Origin: Myoxocephalus aenaeus
Lineage: Eukaryota; Chordata; Actinopteri; Perciformes; Cottidae
DNA length: 64,000 bases
Direction: 5' to 3'
NCBI GenBank assembly: GCA_038501785.1
Contig: JBAMJR010000070.1
Coordinates: 5,093,501 to 5,157,500 of the forward strand
The position numbers were made by a program, and so were the translations under genes. The number at the start of each line of letters is the position of its first letter. Position 1 is the first letter of the stretch. The notes under the pieces are model-generated. The model was not told the DNA's origin. It searched no databases and worked only from the letters and a program-made list of their open reading frames with translations. This document shows, piece after piece, positions 50,611 through 61,985 of this stretch.

Positions 50611-53154
50611 AACAAAAGGTGGTAAACAACATTAAAGGCCTTTTCTAGAGGCCTTTTGTGTATATAGCGTAATACCAATCCCTCCAATAAATATAAAACC
50701 ACAGCGACATATATAACAGTACAGGACCTAAAGATATGAAATGGTCAATAGAACTGAAAGGCCACCTTTAGTTATTAATCTACAGCTACGTGGTCAGACC
50801 CAAGAGGACCTGGGTCTCGCATGCAGGAGGTCAGTGATGCAGCATAGAGTCGTGACCGGGTCATCACATCAACGTGGTCCCACCCTGCAGGGGTTGCTCT
50901 GACACCTTCATCGATGCCTGTTGAGTTAAATATAGGCCAATTTATGCGCAATTACATTCTCTCTTTTGTTTTTTTTATCCTTAATCAATTCATTGTGTCG
51001 TAATTGGTTGCTTTGATAGATAATAGAGGGCCATGCATGCCTGTCCATGTCAATCATCCAGAAGTATCACGCTTGTTTTTTTACGGGCTCATTTGGGATC
51101 GTAATTTACAGGAAATCTATCTTGATTTATATTTCATTGCAATTTCATTCAAGCAAACCTCAAACTACTGTGGGTCTAAGCAGCTTTTTTAATCTCCCAG
51201 GAATCTTTTTTTTTTATTTGGATTCCGGCAGGGATCCGGACTACCTACTTTGAAGATAATGAGAAGAATATTACACTTGATTCTCTATTTAATTGGGAGC
51301 CAAAGAAACGGAATAAGGGAGCAGTGTGTGCTCCGTAGCGAGCTCTCGTCAGCGCTGCAGCGCTACTGTTGAACTCGCATAAAGTGTGCAAAGACACTTT
51401 TGCCAAAGCTCGCACATCAGGCCACGCAACAGTCAAGGCAGGACACGATGAGAGGATAAACACTGTGGCCGCAAAGATAGCAAAATAGATTCTGGAAATG
51501 TTGATATAGACAATAGATTCTGAAACATGTTATTTAATATGCCTTGCTGATTTAATACCACTGTGTCCATTTCTAATTAATTCACTTTTGAGAACATTAC
51601 CTACCTGTACACGTACTGACTGTGAAGGGAAGATATGTGTTGTATTGACCCTTTAGAAGAGAGCGCTGTCACTTTAAGAGAGGAGTTAGAAAGACCTGCT
51701 GTATGCAGGCTGAAGACAAACATGTGCTTGTGTTTAACCGTGGATTAGTTTAATAAAAGATGCAAAACAAAGATGGACGTGTTTGTGGACTGTTCATTTT
51801 AAGGGTGCAACACTGAGCTGGGGAAAAAAAACAGCGATTTATGGCGGCCGTGTTGAAACTTGTGACACGAGCACGATCGCTTATGTGTTTTGTCCTCAGG
51901 ACTAACAAACCAAAATGTCCCCCGTCAATGGGCAATAAACATCAGGACTGCAGAGAAAATCCTTGGTGCCAGCCTGCCCACCATCCAGGAGTCACCAAAA
52001 CAACCACAACACACACACACACGCAAGAACAGTTTCTTCCTGCAGGCTGTCACTCGGATACTCGTAACTTATCATTTCACACACAAAAAAAATGATATAT
52101 ACAGCTGGAGTTATAGATTATAATTTTACAGTTTTATTACATTTTCAATATCAAAATAAATCTGCCCATACTGTACATAATCATCCGGTCCAGTGTATAT
52201 GTAGACGTTTTATTTCTTATTATATTGTTGGTCATTGGTGCTTTTTAAATAGATTTATATAACACATGATTTACCTGTATGTGTCCAGCTTTGCTGTTCT
52301 TTTCTCAATTATTTATATTTCTGTGGAAGTACATTGAGAGAGATGCAAAAAAAGAAAGAAAAATAAAATCCTACTCTGGGCACACGTACAAAGTTGACTC
52401 AGATTCTCATTCTGATGTGCCGTCCTTGGTGCGGAGTATTTGCAGAATACTTTCTGTATTCCTGCAGGGAATAAAAACATCTTCTTTTTTTCTTTGCTTG
52501 GGCAATGTTCACATGTGAAATAGAGTATCGTCTTCATAAGCATTTTTCTTATCATTTAAAAAAAACTGCAAATACCACAGCACCGTTTTATCTTTAATCT
52601 TTTCCCATCTGGGGATCAAAAAAAGAAAAACTTTCTTTACCGCGTCACAGCTCTCGCTACGTATAAACAACCCCTTCTGTGGCCGTGGAAACTACCAACT
52701 GAGAATGTCGATGCAACAAAAAGGTAAACAGCAACACATTGTTAGTGCTTAAGGCCGTTCATTTTTACATTGATGGCCTTTAACTGTGTAAAGTTTCTCC
52801 TCTAAACAACGCGAGGCGCCCGCTGTGCCTCACTAGTCTCAACGCACCGCACTAAAACGCTGACCTTAAAACAGGGACGAGATTATTATGTCGAGACGGT
52901 TTTACTTTGTCTCCTTAAACCGATACGAACGTTACTGGTGATAAATTGTAGGCGCAGGTTTAGAGGAAAGCATTGTTTTTTTGACTTTGTCTGAACGGAA
53001 TAAATAAAGTGTGTTGAGGATCATTTTGTTTTTTGGTGTCCGCCGATCTGGAGAAGAAGACACAACGATTAGCAGTGGTGTTTCACGGGCAGTTAACCTA
53101 AATAGGACATACATTTTTTTTTTAAATCACTCTCTCCGGCACTCTCAGACTACT
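50611..53154. other. Unique sequence, no gene
   Basis: Short unrecognised frames only. A 14-bp palindrome AGCGCTGCAGCGCT lies near 51351. The CCCATCTGGGGATCAA phrase near 52606 resembles a LINE tail, too short to assign. Confidence 0.5.
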
Positions 53155-53414
53155 TACCGTAAACGTGGGGTTACAAGCCGCTCCTACGGCCGGTCAGTGT
53201 CCCTGCTGTAGCAAGCTAGCAGCAGCGCTAGCTACTGCCCGCGTCCCCTCTGCCCAAGTCGGGTGTCGAGCCTGGGACCGCTACCTTCGGTGGTTTTCGG
53301 GGAGCTAGCGGGAAAGTAACGGAGCGCTAGCAGGAGCCCCAGCAGGCTACAGCGGGGAGCTAACGGGGACACTGACCGAAGGTAGTAGCGGCTCGTAACC
53401 CGACGTTTGCGGTA
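53155..53414 (-). mobile_element. GC-rich foldback MITE, copy 5 (inverted)
   Basis: Same family as the four upstream copies but inserted in the opposite orientation: the CGGGGACACTGACCGAAGGT block that marks the left end elsewhere is here at the right. Ends are TACCGTAAACGTGGGG and CCCGACGTTTGCGGTA (variant as in copy 1). At 260 bp it is the shortest copy, having lost most of the AGC-rich core. Confidence 0.85.
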
Positions 53415-55257
53415 CATCCGGGTTTTGGATCAGTAAAAGTTCTGCTTTTAGTGCTGATGTTAAATCATGAGGCCGCTTGTTGATTCATGACGTCTGTCAG
53501 AGAGCTGCCAGAATCAGAGACACATTCATGAAAGCTTGAAAACTTTATTCATTATACATCGTTAGCGTTCTCCATCCCTGGGCTCGCTGTTGTTGGCTGC
53601 GAGTAACAACAGCTGACGGATGAAATTAGAGTGATGGAAAGGTTTGGGAATTGAAAAGCTGAGAATTACAATGTGAGGTGATCTGATGAAAAAAAAACAC
53701 AAAGCAAAAACAGGTCTTTACGTGGAAATAACAAAAATAACTTCAGTGGCACAAGAGCCATAAATAAATGAAAGCTGACTTCAAAATTGAATTGATCAAA
53801 CTACAATTTATCACTTTGATTTTTTTTCACAAGTTCTTTGACGCTGTCTTTTAATTAAAGTGCCTTTATTTTGACATATTAGTCCAACCTTGCAAATCAC
53901 TTGTCAATGTGTCTTCAGGGGAGACGCCCCTGGTGAGCAACACTTATTATTGTTATTACTTCAAATATACAAATGAGTCAATGCTTTATTAAATATGTGC
54001 TAATTGGCATACATACGTAAGAACATAAGGTTAACAATGTGTTGACATAGTAGAGTCAAAGGTTTTTACAGTGGGCATTTTGAATACTGTCAACAGCCAT
54101 AAGAAAAAAAATCTATTTGCGCCGTGTTTTTATGGGGAAAAAATGTTCTATAAATCATGCTATGAATGATATATGAACAAACCGCTCCGTAAAAACCTTC
54201 AGAATATAGATAGGAATGAAAGTGGAAAGATTGGTGTGTGAAGTGGAGATTTCTGGCTCAATATGAGAACAACTCATTTTGAGGAAATATATATGTAACC
54301 ATCTACAGATGCAAATACAAAACAGTATTGTGAAATGAACACCTAATTGTGTATTTTGGATATTTTCTTTTCATTAGTCTGACGGAAGACATTTCGTGGA
54401 AGCAAAAAATATCCCAGTTTTTGCCCGGGGGTTAAAAAAAATAATTGGCAATATTTATCCGCAGAATGAAACAGATAATGTTTCCAGTAGATTCTCCCAA
54501 ATGTGTTTTTTAAACTGGAAGCAAAAAGTCCAGTTCTGCTACAAACTATATGTGTGGCATGTGCCTTTAAATTCTGGTAGATCATAGGGAATTTACCCCC
54601 CCCCCCCCCCCCCCCCCCTCCAAATTCCAATGTGCTTACATAACTGATGAGAACAAATGCTACTTTGAGTGAAACGTTAACCTTGCTCGAACTCCCCAAT
54701 CACAAGATCTCCTCCATGATGCACTGGGGCAGGAAGTGAAGGAGGCGCAGCGTGACCCCGCAATGTGTTGGTCGTTGCCCTCGGGGAGTCTCACTGTGGT
54801 TGATTGCACCTGGGAGCAGTTGAAGTCAATGAGGTTAACTGAGGCTGAACTGTTACCTCTGCAGCTCGGGGGTCAACGATGAATAGACCCGCTGCTCATG
54901 TGTCTTGAAATCTACTTTTGTTTTCTTGCTCTTTTTTTTTCATGCACGAGCACGGTTACAAAGCAGTTTGAGGAATGCAGTTTGAGCGAGGCACAGTAGA
55001 ATATAATACATTGTATCTGGGTAAATGTGTGTGGCTTGTGATCGTCGAGCAAACAATGCGTCACCATATTCTGTCCTTTTTTGAATTGCCACACAAATAT
55101 TAAAAAGTTACATAAATTCATTGATCGTCGACTCTGTTCTGTTTCTATTGAAAGGAACAGCGTATAGCATTTCGGGGGATCTATTGGCAGAGATGGAATA
55201 TGATATATACTATGTGTAATTGCCTTAAAACAATAATCCTTGTGCATTCTATCTACA
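53415..55257. other. AT-rich unique sequence, no gene
   Basis: Contains the C23 run listed separately. Frames up to 118 codons (minus 54699-54343) are built around that run (glycine tract). Confidence 0.5.
54596..54618 (+). repeat. C23 homopolymer in 7-bp inverted flanks
   Basis: Twenty-three consecutive cytosines. GGAATTT just before and AAATTCC just after are exact inverted repeats. The complementary G run could form a quadruplex and the C strand an i-motif. Assembly length may be unreliable here. Confidence 0.9.
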
Positions 55258-55335
55258 AATGGAGCGGGGTCCTCTTTCTACAGTAGCTCAGAACGAAGAA
55301 AAACAAAAACTGGCTCTCGATATGGTCATTCAGGT
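55258..55335 (+). mobile_element. Fragment of the repeat seen at 61.3-62.0 kb
   Basis: TTCTACAGTAGCTCAGAACG and ACTGGCTCT match, with a few changes, the TTCTACAGTAGCCCAGAACG...ACTGGCTCT stretch at 61845-61885. Only this short module is preserved. Confidence 0.6.
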
Positions 55336-55912
55336 TTTTTGTATTTCAGTGTTTTTTTGAGTTCTCCTTCCTGCTCGGCACACGGGATAAGTTTTAGTCG
55401 GTTGCAATCTGCTGTTAAATCCCAGACAATAGTTATTTAAAAGGAGGGAGATGAGATTTCACACTGTTTCAAACTGGGAGCATAAAAGCTGAAAGATCAA
55501 AAGGTGTCGGATTCATTTTTATTTCGAGCTTGACCCCTGCTATGGACTAAATGTCAGGATATTTCCATCTCTCTTGCATTGATTTAAACCATGATGATAT
55601 TAAAATGTATTTAAAATGTCTCCGATAAGACCTCCATCTCTATGGAGAGAAGAGAGAGACGTCAATTAAAGAGCTTACATATAACTATGTAATAGACTAT
55701 TTCTTCTTACAATTGTACTGTCGAAGGAAACTTTTTAAAAGCTCACTCATTAAGGTTTCTCTTTTTTCTTTTCCTAAAAAGAGGAAGCATAGTGACGATG
55801 CAGGGTTAAATAAAAATAAAAAATAATTTCAGTTAACATCGATTTTTTTATTGCAATGATTACAGAAAATAGAAAAGGAAAAGAGTACAACGTGGGTTGA
55901 GCGGATCCCTTT
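55336..55912. other. AT-rich unique sequence, no gene
   Basis: No frame or repeat of note before the minisatellite. Confidence 0.55.
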
Positions 55913-56892
55913 GGATCGGTACTTCCTGTAAGGTGTTCTGGTCTATTGGATAGGTACTTCCTGTAAGTTGTTGTGGTCCTTTGGATCGGTACTTCCTGTA
56001 AGGTGTTGTGGTCCATTGGATCAGTACTTCCTGTAAGGTGTTGTGGTCCTTTGGATCGGTACTTCCTGTAAGGTGTTCTGGTCTATTGGATAGGTACTTC
56101 CTGTAAGTTGTTGTGGTCCTTTGGATCGGTACTTCCTGTAAGGTGTTGTGGTCCTTTGGATCGGTACTTCCTGTAAGGTGTTGTGGTCCTTTGGATCGGT
56201 ACTTCCTGTAAGGTCTTCTGGTCTTTTGGATCGGTACTTCCTGTAAGGTGTTGTGGTCCTTTGGATCGGTACTTCCTGTAAGGTCTTCTGGTCCTTTGGA
56301 TCGGTACTTCCTGTAAGTTGTTGTGGTCCTTTGGATCGGTACTGCCTGTAAGGTGTTGTGGTCCTTTGGATCGGTACTGCCTGTAAGGTCTTCTGGTCTT
56401 TTGGATCAGTACTTCCTGTAAGGTCTTCTGGTCCTTTGGATCGGTACTTCCTGTAAGTTGTTGTGGTCCTTTGGATCGGTACTGCCTGTAAGGTGTTGTG
56501 GTCCTTTGGATCGGTACTGCCTGTAAGGTCTTCTGGTCTTTTGGATCAGTACTTCCTGTAAGGTCTTCTGGTCTTTTGGATCAGTACTTCCTGAAAGGTG
56601 TTGCGGTCCTTTGGATCGGTACTGCCTGTAAGGTGTTGTGGTCCTTTGGATCGGTACTTCCTGTAAGGTCTTCTGGTCTTTTGGATCAGTACTTCCTGTA
56701 AGGTCTTCTGGTCTTTTGGATCAGTACTTCCTGAAAGGTGTTGCGGTCCTTTGGATCGGTACTTCCTGTAAGGTCTTCTGGTCTTTTGGATCAGTACTTC
56801 CTGTAAGGTGTTGTGGTCCTTTGGATCGGTACTTCCTGTAAGGTCTTCTGGTCTTTTGGATCAGTACTTCCTGAAAGGTGTTGCGGTCCTGC
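55913..56892 (+). repeat. 35-bp minisatellite, 28 units, ETS-like sites
   Basis: Twenty-eight head-to-tail 35-bp units (starts at 55913 + 35n, last at 56858). The unit reads GGATCGGTACTTCCTGTAAG then GTGTTGTGGTCCTTT. ACTTCCTGT, whose complement ACAGGAAGT is a consensus ETS-family binding site, is intact in 20 units. Three have ACTTCCTGA and five have ACTGCCTGT. A higher-order 140-bp (four-unit) duplication is visible at 56298-56437 and 56438-56577. Overlapping frames with 35-residue periodicity are artefacts. Confidence 0.97.
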
Positions 56893-58242
56893 ATAGATCA
56901 GTACACCTACTGTTTAACTGCAGTAAAACTAGAATTCCCCCTCTTACGGATGCCCTGCATGCTGCACTGTGGCTGTTACCTCTCTTTATTTCCCTGTTTA
57001 TTCTCTCTCGCGTTGCACAGAGGGTGTCATCAGAGACTTCACTGTCAGTCTCTTAGCAGCAGATCTCTGTCATAACACGTCTCCGGCATTCGACGCAGCA
57101 GCAGAATTCGCAGATGAAACGTTTCCTTTGATCAGCCGGGGCCCTTTGAGTGCACTCGCTCTTTTAAAACCTCCGCCGCTGCCACTGTGGGCATTCAGGG
57201 GGGCATCAGCGGCGATGCCACAACACTGCCATTGTGCCGGAGCCTCTCGCCCCTGAAAAAAAAAAACTAAACGACAGGCGGACACACACAAAACATGAAG
57301 CCGAGCGATCAAACCGCTCCCCTTTAATGCCTCGTAGTGCTTAAATCATCTTAAATAACGTGGGACACGAACAGAACACCGCCTTGTCCGACATCGGTTT
57401 TTGAAGTGCTGCAGTTTGGTACTTGTAATGCTTTCCCAGCCTTTTCCTTTGCACTTGCATTTTTCATACACGTCCCCCCCCCAAGGGACACGCTGTAGCT
57501 TTCAATACCCGTCAACGTTTTCACAATGCGCAGCTGTTGATCCGACTGAAAACCCCTTGCACCTGTAAATACGGCACCGAAAGCAAAATCCGGGACGGAT
57601 ATTGAAGTCATCATTGGTAACCAGGACACAAAATTGCTTCTTATATCAAGGAAGGGCCATATTTTCCTTTTTATGAATAGAATTTTCCCTTTTTTTTCAC
57701 ATTTGAAAGACATTATGCTTCTTTTGGTTTGGCTTGTTATGAACTCAGTCCTGTGTTTTGACATAATGAACCAATCATTTCAGCTGCACATGTCCTCTCC
57801 CTTACCTCTTAAAGTTACTATCTAGAATATCTGTTTAGTTGTCTTTGGCGCCACCTATGTGTGTGTTTTTTCCCAGTTTGCAATACTGAAAATTCAAGGG
57901 CTCTCATTAGTTAAAGGAAAACTGTTTTAATTTACATTTTTATGTCTTGTTCATTGTCTATATATTACGGACAGCATAACAAGCAGCAACACTAGCATTC
58001 ACTTGGAGACGCGTGTTTTGTGTTCACCTTATAAATGAAGGCCTATAAACACCTTTACATCCTCGCAGCCGCCTGGTGCCGGGCCGGTCGGGTCCGTTTG
58101 GGTTTTTAAGGTTATCTTTACAGACGACAGCTCGCCGGCCGCGGCTGATGAGAGTGAATCCAAGTGGTAAAACGCAATAAGCTATAAAAAAAAGGCTCCG
58201 TAGCGTTGAGGGGAACTGTATAATTCTGTGTGGATTCGTCAC
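56893..58242. other. Unique sequence, no gene
   Basis: The frames at 56969-57256 and 57764-57351 (95 and 137 codons) are unrecognised. A moderately GC-rich patch lies at 57120-57250. Confidence 0.5.
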
Positions 58243-58428
58243 TATTACACATTTGAACCAATGCTAATATAAAACAAATATATATGGATTATTATATTAG
58301 CAAAGGTTCAAATGAGTATGTGTAATATGAAAGGGGTTGCTCGTTATCACCCAAGTCTGCAATCCCCCCACCTCCCCCCCATCCCTTCATATTACGATCG
58401 TCATTTGACCCGTTGCTAATATAAAACT
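58243..58428. repeat. Three-arm inverted repeat
   Basis: Arm 1 at 58243-58273 (ATTACACATTTGAACCAATG then CTAATATAA) pairs with arm 2 at 58290-58330 in inverted orientation, with a short insertion. Arm 3 at 58386-58428 (TCATTTGACCCGTTGCTAAT then ATAAAACT) is again in arm-1 orientation. The layout suggests a small MITE plus a partial second copy, or a duplicated terminus around a C-rich spacer. Confidence 0.75.
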
Positions 58429-59050
58429 ATTGATTAGAGGAGCTGTAGCAAACCTCTATTCAAAGCTTATGGTTTCTACTTAGGTGCTTCACATTAAACA
58501 TTCATATTCATCATCTCATGACAGGATCAAAGCTCTCTCGTCATTGCACATTTGGAATCTACAGTTTGTGTCTAAAATGGTCCACGACATGGGAGATTCA
58601 TATACCAATAGTTAAGAAATGGAAATCTCTGTGAACTCACGGCAAACATCACCTGCACAGCAAAGATTATTAAAAGTCTAATTATGCATATCAAACACCG
58701 CAGACGGGACAATTAGAACAGGGAGGCTTCAGGCTGCCTGGAACAGATGGTTTACCCGTTTAATGAAACTACAGACGTATGTAATATTAACGCTTAGCTC
58801 AGCATTTTTTTTGTGCCTTTCTATTTCATTTTCATGGGAGCGCCCCTACAGATCGGGAAGAGTTTGTCATATGGACCTTTACTTTAACAAATGTTCATTT
58901 TATGGAAATGCGTTTGCACATTAAAGCCATGTTTGGGTAAATTATACAGTTTGCAAACACTCATTTCTTCTATGATGTTTTGGATTTTTCACATTTGCTG
59001 TGAACGTGGCGAACCACAAAAAAACATAAAACTGTTCATGGCACATTATC
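58429..59050. other. AT-rich unique sequence, no gene
   Basis: No frame above 69 codons. Nothing recognisable. Confidence 0.55.
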
Positions 59051-59439
59051 TTAAAGTGGCAGTTCACCTTAATAATAATACAAAATCTCCAATACAATGA
59101 AAGTTAAGAAGCTGAAAATCCCTTTTAGTCCTTCTTTCACAAAATGTGAAAGATTTCCATATCTTTTTTTTTTAATACAGCTTAAGTATTGTGAAATAAT
59201 TAAAAACGCCTTATCCACAGAAAAAAATACACACAGCCCTTATTCAGAAACGGACCAATCAGAGCAGACTGGGCTCTTTTAGGAAGGGTTCTTAAAGAGA
59301 CAGGCACTAAAACAGAGCGTTTCAGACCACAATATTCAAACCGACAGTATGACAAAAGATAAAATGCTTTTCAAACAATAAAGCACGTAAACATGTTCTA
59401 ATATAAACCCCAAATTCAATCATGACATGTGCCCTTTAA
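59051..59439 (+). mobile_element. TTAA-bounded element, copy B
   Basis: The right end, CATGACATGTGCCCT followed by TTAA, is the counterpart of copy A at 13289-13606. The internal AAAGAGACAGGCACTAAAAC and GCGTTTCAGACC blocks (59294-59326) match copy A in the same orientation. A GGACCAATCAGAGCAGACTG phrase is a familiar part of teleost repeats of this kind. The left border (TTAA at 59051) is uncertain because the sequence after it does not match copy A. Confidence 0.55.
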
Positions 59440-59949
59440 AAGCAGTGTTCTCTTTTTTTAGAACAGTGCCCACATGACTGGATAATCCAGTTACAACTGT
59501 TTTCTCCCCAAGCCCTCGACTTTATGAAAAACTGCTGATAAATAACAACTATATATAGTCTTCCTTCGCTTGCATTGTGCACGGTGTATTGTGCACAGCG
59601 TGTGTGCGATGCTATCATTACAGAAGCACAGTTGGAAAGACAGACAGGTGGACAAATAGATGTGTGCAGCAGCAGACCGAGAGAAGTCCACAGGTGAGCA
59701 GTCGCATGCCTAACACCATCTGACTTGTGTGTGGGGGTTATTGACTCACCTTGCTGCCAGGGTACCACATGTAAATAGTGCAGGAAAAAGAAGAAAAAAA
59801 AAACATTTAACATTCAAGACCCGTAACCCAGGTCCGGCCCGGCACCTGCACCAGGACCACTTTCACATTCAGTAGTTTGCTTCGCCTGCGACTACTTAGC
59901 TCGACATATTCTCAACACTGAGGATAATGACAGCGCAGTGGAATGACAA

Positions 59950-59951
<2 letters not shown>
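59440..59951. other. Unique sequence, no gene
   Basis: The 125-codon minus frame (59813-59436) carries a phenylalanine run from an A-tract and is not convincing. Confidence 0.5.
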
Positions 59952-60013
<62 letters not shown>

Positions 60014-60030
60014 CTCTCTCTCTCTCTCTC
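59952..60030. repeat. (CA)n then (CT)n compound microsatellite
   Basis: About 28 CA units to 60008, a short AACA spacer, then about eight CT units to 60030. Confidence 0.97.
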
Positions 60031-61319
60031 ACATATAGAGGAGACACAGACACACAGTGCAGCACTGAGATGCACAGGAGGGAGGTGGGGTTTTTACCTT
60101 AGAGACTAGGACTCATTGATCTTCCCAGGAGGGGGTTAGTTGAGATCAATCTCCCTGAGCAACAGTGACCCCTGGTGGAGGATCAAAGTTCCCTAACAAC
60201 AAAGAGTTCTTCCAGCCACTCCCTTTTGATAAAAATAACTACTAATGACAATAATACATCCATAAAGTTACTTTTTACATGCTATCTAATGTATGAACTC
60301 TTACATTCAAGTTGTCATTCAAACATTTAGCTCTCTAAAAGTAGATAAAGGCTTTTATTAACATGCAGGTAGTTAGGAAGTTGATTGGCATGCACTGCAG
60401 AAGTTACATTCATCTGACTTTGGAACATATCTGCTCACATGTGTGCAGCTGCACATAAAACCCCGTAGGATTGCCGAGAGAGAGGCCAAAGCCGTTGTCC
60501 TCCCGTGCAGTATCGAGTGTGAAAGCCATGATTCTCTTCACCAGCCAACACCCACTCCATCCCCCATACATCACAGTTAGGTCAAAGCACCGCTGCTCAT
60601 TCGGTTGTGCACCAGAAACAGTGGGAACAGCTGCAGGAGCGTTTCTGACAGGAAACCGCTAACAAATGATTTACTGTTAAGATTCCCGAGATGAAAAGAA
60701 ATCGTGCATTATATATATGTATTTTATTTTATTTTTTACAACCAAAGAACTGCACGGCTAACATTTATGGATGTGAGGCAGCAAGAAGTCCATTAATCAA
60801 AAACAGACAGAAAATGAACAACTTGGAAGAACTCACTGGATAACATCTATTTGGATTTTGTGTAAAATAAATGAACCAACTTCACAAAAACAGTGAGGAA
60901 CATATTGATATAACCTCTAAGCTTCATATTTTTTCCGACTATTTGATTGAACGATGTAAAGAATCTAACCATACACAAATGAAAAATGCTAAATAATATG
61001 TTTCGGGCCGTCATATTTTGATTTGTCACTTCTGTTAATAAGGCCCTGCAGATCGTGGCATACCTACCAATTCTTCGGCCTGTATTTCTTTCATCACATT
61101 GCTTTCTCCCTCTTGTGCAAAGATTTATATGGACCTTAAGACCACATGTATAATACATGAGCGCAGACTTATAAATATATCAAACAATATCAATAAATAA
61201 AATGTGACCCGCCATCCTCTGTAATGTGTGAATTTAACTGCTGACTGTGACTTCTTGGTCAGTTTGAGCATAACAAAAATAGATCTTATTGGAATGCACC
61301 CGGGGCCGGAACCAACGAT
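60031..61319. other. AT-rich unique sequence, no gene
   Basis: The longest frame is 103 codons on the minus strand (61158-60847), unrecognised. No RNA genes or further repeats seen. Confidence 0.55.
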
Positions 61320-61985
61320 TGACTGAAATATGGCGGCAACAAACTGAGTTTGCGTGCTGATACTCGGACGATGCTGTAGTTTTGAATTTTCTTTTATGTA
61401 GCTTTAAAAAAAAAAAAAGACTCCAAAGGATTACTGGCCCAAATTACAAAAATATTCCAGTTTATTGCAACTGCTGAAATCTAGGAACATGGCGAAAACT
61501 AAGTATGTACATTTCAATAAAGAAAAAGGTAATTTAAATACATCTGTTTTTTAAGTGAAATAAGTGTTTCTTTTGCAGCTAAAGGGCCAGATAATTCCCT
61601 CAGCAGTTGGTGGAGACCAAAAGCAGAGTTCAAAGAGAGACAGAATATTGGATTTACATCTGACAAAAAAAACAAAAAACGTTACATGCTAAATATCTTT
61701 TTTCAGTATCAGCATATCTCGACTACTTAAACAGTGTTTATAGCTACAATTTTCCGCCGTAGGTCCTTTTCCCGCCGCAGGTCCATTTCCCGCCGTAGAT
61801 CCTTTTCCCGCCGCAGGTCCTTTTCCCGCCGCAGGCTACTATGTTTCTACAGTAGCCCAGAACGGACAAACCAAACACTGGCTCTACATTGGGCCCTTTT
61901 GTGTTTCCATGGCACCCGCTGTAGTTTTTGTACGCGCTTGGCATGTTTCCAAGTTTCACTCATCTGCATCCTCACTGCAAGATGA
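61320..61985 (+). mobile_element. Widespread percomorph repeat
   Basis: Shows in order ATATGGCGGCAACAAACTGA, TTTCTTTTGCAGCTAAAGGG, GACCAAAAGCAGAGTTCAAA, CAGAATATTGGATTTACATC, a CGACTACTTAAACAGTG phrase, then TTCTACAGTAGCCCAGAACG, GACAAACCAAACACTGGCTC and CCGCTGTAGTTTTTGTACGC. I recall this series from a very abundant non-coding repeat in percomorph genomes. The 18-bp array at 61750-61835 is embedded in it. Superfamily not assigned. Confidence 0.7.
61750..61835 (+). repeat. 18-bp tandem array inside repeat
   Basis: Five units of TTTTCCCGCCGCAGGTCC, the first one base short and the last cut off at GGCTA. The repeat usually has a single copy of this phrase, so it is a local amplification. In frame it encodes RRRSFS-like repeats on plus and GGKRTC-like repeats on minus. 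Neither is taken as a gene. Confidence 0.9.

Noticed and set aside
56498..57056. Frames with GTACKVFWSFGSVLPVRSS repeats
   Set aside because: Translation of the 35-bp minisatellite in rotating phases.
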